From: Prorocentrum cordatum
Taxonomy: Eukaryota > Sar > Dinophyceae > Prorocentrales > Prorocentraceae
Direction of reading: 5' to 3'
Assembly: GCA_963575745.1 (NCBI GenBank)
Contig: CAUYUJ010014338.1
Location: 935,001-999,000 of the forward strand
DNA: 64,000 nt
Shown: positions 62,481 through 64,000 of the stretch, piece by piece
Layout of the letters: each line of letters begins with the position of its first letter
How positions within the stretch are numbered: the stretch's first letter is position 1
Translations under genes and position numbers: made by a program
Notes under the pieces: generated by a model
The model's input: only the letters and a program-made list of their open reading frames with translations
What the model was told of the DNA's origin: nothing
Databases searched by the model: none

Positions 62481-62499
62481 CGAACAGGAGAGCCACCAG

Positions 62500-63190
62500 C
62501 CTGTTTGAATGCCTCTCGGGTGCTCTACTGATGTCTCTCGGGGGATTTCTGGTGGGCCCTCGAAGCCTCTTGGCGGGCCCATGTGGAGTCTTTGAGCGCC
62601 TTGGGGTGCCTCGGGGGTCTCCTTGGGGCCCCTCGAAGGGTCCCTTGGGGGCTTCGTGGAGGCGTCTTGGGCGCCTCGTGGGGCAGTTGAAGCCCTCTTG
62701 AGGTGCTCTTGGGGGCCTCAGGGGCGCTCCTGAGGTCATCTCGGAGGAGATCGATCAACGAATGTGTGCTCCCTAATCAGCCCCCCCCCCCCCCTCCTCC
62801 TCGGGAACCTCAAACATAGTCTCGTGGGGCGCTCCTGGGGCGCTCTTGGTGGGGCGCTCCTGGGCGCCCTCAGGGCCGTCTTGGAGCTCTTTTGGGGCCA
62901 TCTTGGGGTCCTTGTGGGCGGTCTTGGAGCCATCTTGGGGCCTCGGATGACCATCGGGAACGAATGGGCGACGAAGCAAAACAACCACATTGATGTCCTT
63001 TGGGTGTTCTGAAGGTTTGGCTTCTTGAGGATCTCCTTGGGGGTCTCTTCGGCCACTTATAGTTGTCTTGGGGCGGTCTAGGGTCATCTGGGTGCCTCTT
63101 GGGGGTCATCTGGATGCGTCTTGGATCTTGAGCCACCTTGGAGGACATCTTGGGCTCTCTGAGGCCCTCTTGGAGCAATGGGCCATCTTG
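62500..63190 (+). repeat. CTTGGGG-type dispersed repeat block with core
   Basis: GGGGCGCTCTTGGTGGGGCG-type units throughout. The core at 62944-63030 (GGATGACCATCGGGAACGAA, GCAAAACAACCACATTGATG, GTTTGGCTTCTTGAGG) matches the cores near 33727, 42724 and 52728. Confidence 0.85.
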
Positions 63191-63204
63191 GATGCTCGAC
63201 GCCT

Positions 63205-63244
<40 letters not shown>

Positions 63245-63350
63245 CCCCCCCCACCCCACCCCCGCCCCCACCCCGCCCCACCCCGCCCCCCGCCAGTCCA
63301 GGTCCAGAGGGCGGGGGTAGGGCGGGGGTAAACCCTTCACCGAAGAGGGG
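63205..63350 (+). repeat. C-run and GTAAACCC-family module
   Basis: A C-run of about 45 bases (63206-63251), then GTCCAGGTCCAGAGGGCGGG and GGGGTAAACCCTTCACCGAA. Same order of parts as at 37200-37300. Confidence 0.8.
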
Positions 63351-64000
63351 CGGCAGGGGGGGGGGGGGGCGAAGAAGTTTTCGAGCTGAATTCCCTGAAG
63401 GGGCTGGCGGGGCTTCAACTGTACATCAACATAGCGCCATGCGGTCGAACCTTTAAGACACACCGTGAGGTCCAGGTGAACACCCTCCCCCTTGAGAGCA
63501 GCGTACTCCCCCAACTCAGTGTAGGATGGCCCGCGTCAATCAAATGTCATGCTCGAGGGCTGGCGCGCAAACCAAGGCCCATTCATGTCGACCGCGTCCG
63601 CCCACGAGGCCCGCCGCGGCCTCGTCGATGGAGCGGTTCAGTTGGGGCGGGCTGCGCTTAGAAAGGGGCAAGGCAAAGTTGTCAATGACAACCGAGGTGT
63701 ATGTATTGCTCTGGATCTCTAGTTTAGCAGCATTGCAAGGTCCCCTCACCCGCGCCCGCACACTTATTCGGGAGACTTCCACGGGGTGCATTCTTGGATA
63801 CACTGTGCACGCGTCGTTGCATGGGGCGTCGCTCGCAACCTCTCTGAATGGGACAAGAACCCTTGTAGGCACGCCGCATGTGGACTTGTGCAGGGCACTC
63901 GGGCCATGCCTGGTAGACACTGTCATGTGACAAGGCCCGAGACGGCTTGAAACGCGTCAACGTTCGTGTGCTTATGAAACGGCTCAGGCCCATCCCGCCA
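63351..64000. other. End of window, no supported gene
   Basis: Mixed composition; open frames on both strands are short and not convincing. Confidence 0.4.

Overview
This window looks like nuclear DNA of a dinoflagellate. I infer this from several features read in the sequence. Remnants of the dinoflagellate trans-spliced leader (DinoSL) lie just upstream of several open reading frames; one looks like a tandem double remnant, the known signature of mRNA retroposition. Sparse genes sit among very large tracts of simple and satellite repeats. The best-supported intron has non-GT ends and a repeated AGGAC at both junctions. Poly-C, poly-T and CG-rich tracts are extreme. I cannot name the species. 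I see no bacterial operons, CRISPR array, rRNA or convincing tRNA.

Layout: 0.4-1.9 kb holds a gene with an N-terminal RING-like cysteine cluster. It runs into a less GC-rich element of about 9 kb (about 1.9-10.9 kb). This is a non-LTR (LINE-type) retrotransposon with a coiled-coil ORF1, a frame-broken APE-type endonuclease, a reverse transcriptase whose YxDD box reads WSDN, and several further reading frames of unknown function downstream. From 11 to 24 kb the DNA is mostly repeats: polypyrimidine tracts, a GGTTTCC array, a TTTTGTCCAC array, AGT/GGT/GGA triplets, two related 89-100 bp satellite arrays, a GTAT/GTCT microsatellite and three short inverted-repeat (MITE-like) elements. A small minus-strand gene remnant lies at 19.1-19.5 kb.

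From 24 to 43 kb there are: a probable terminal exon (24.4 kb); a long gene at 26.9-30.1 kb interrupted by one in-frame TGA and one poly-C frame change; a probable BTB-like exon (31.3 kb); a telomere-like decamer array (32.2 kb); a 25-copy satellite of about 117 bp (33.9-36.7 kb); and three smaller genes (37.6, 39.3 and 40.6-42.3 kb).

From 42 to 64 kb, dispersed CTTGGGG-type repeat blocks alternate with genes: a minus-strand gene (51.3-52.1 kb), a C2H2-like gene with a double spliced-leader remnant (53.5 kb), a small basic coiled-coil gene (55.4 kb), and a long spliced gene (58.0-61.7 kb) that again has an in-frame TGA and a poly-C frame change.

The genes do not form a pathway. The common theme is retroposition: a LINE, spliced-leader remnants on gene fronts, dispersed modules and broken frames. 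Breaks at poly-C runs could also be sequencing or assembly errors, and I cannot tell these apart from the sequence alone.
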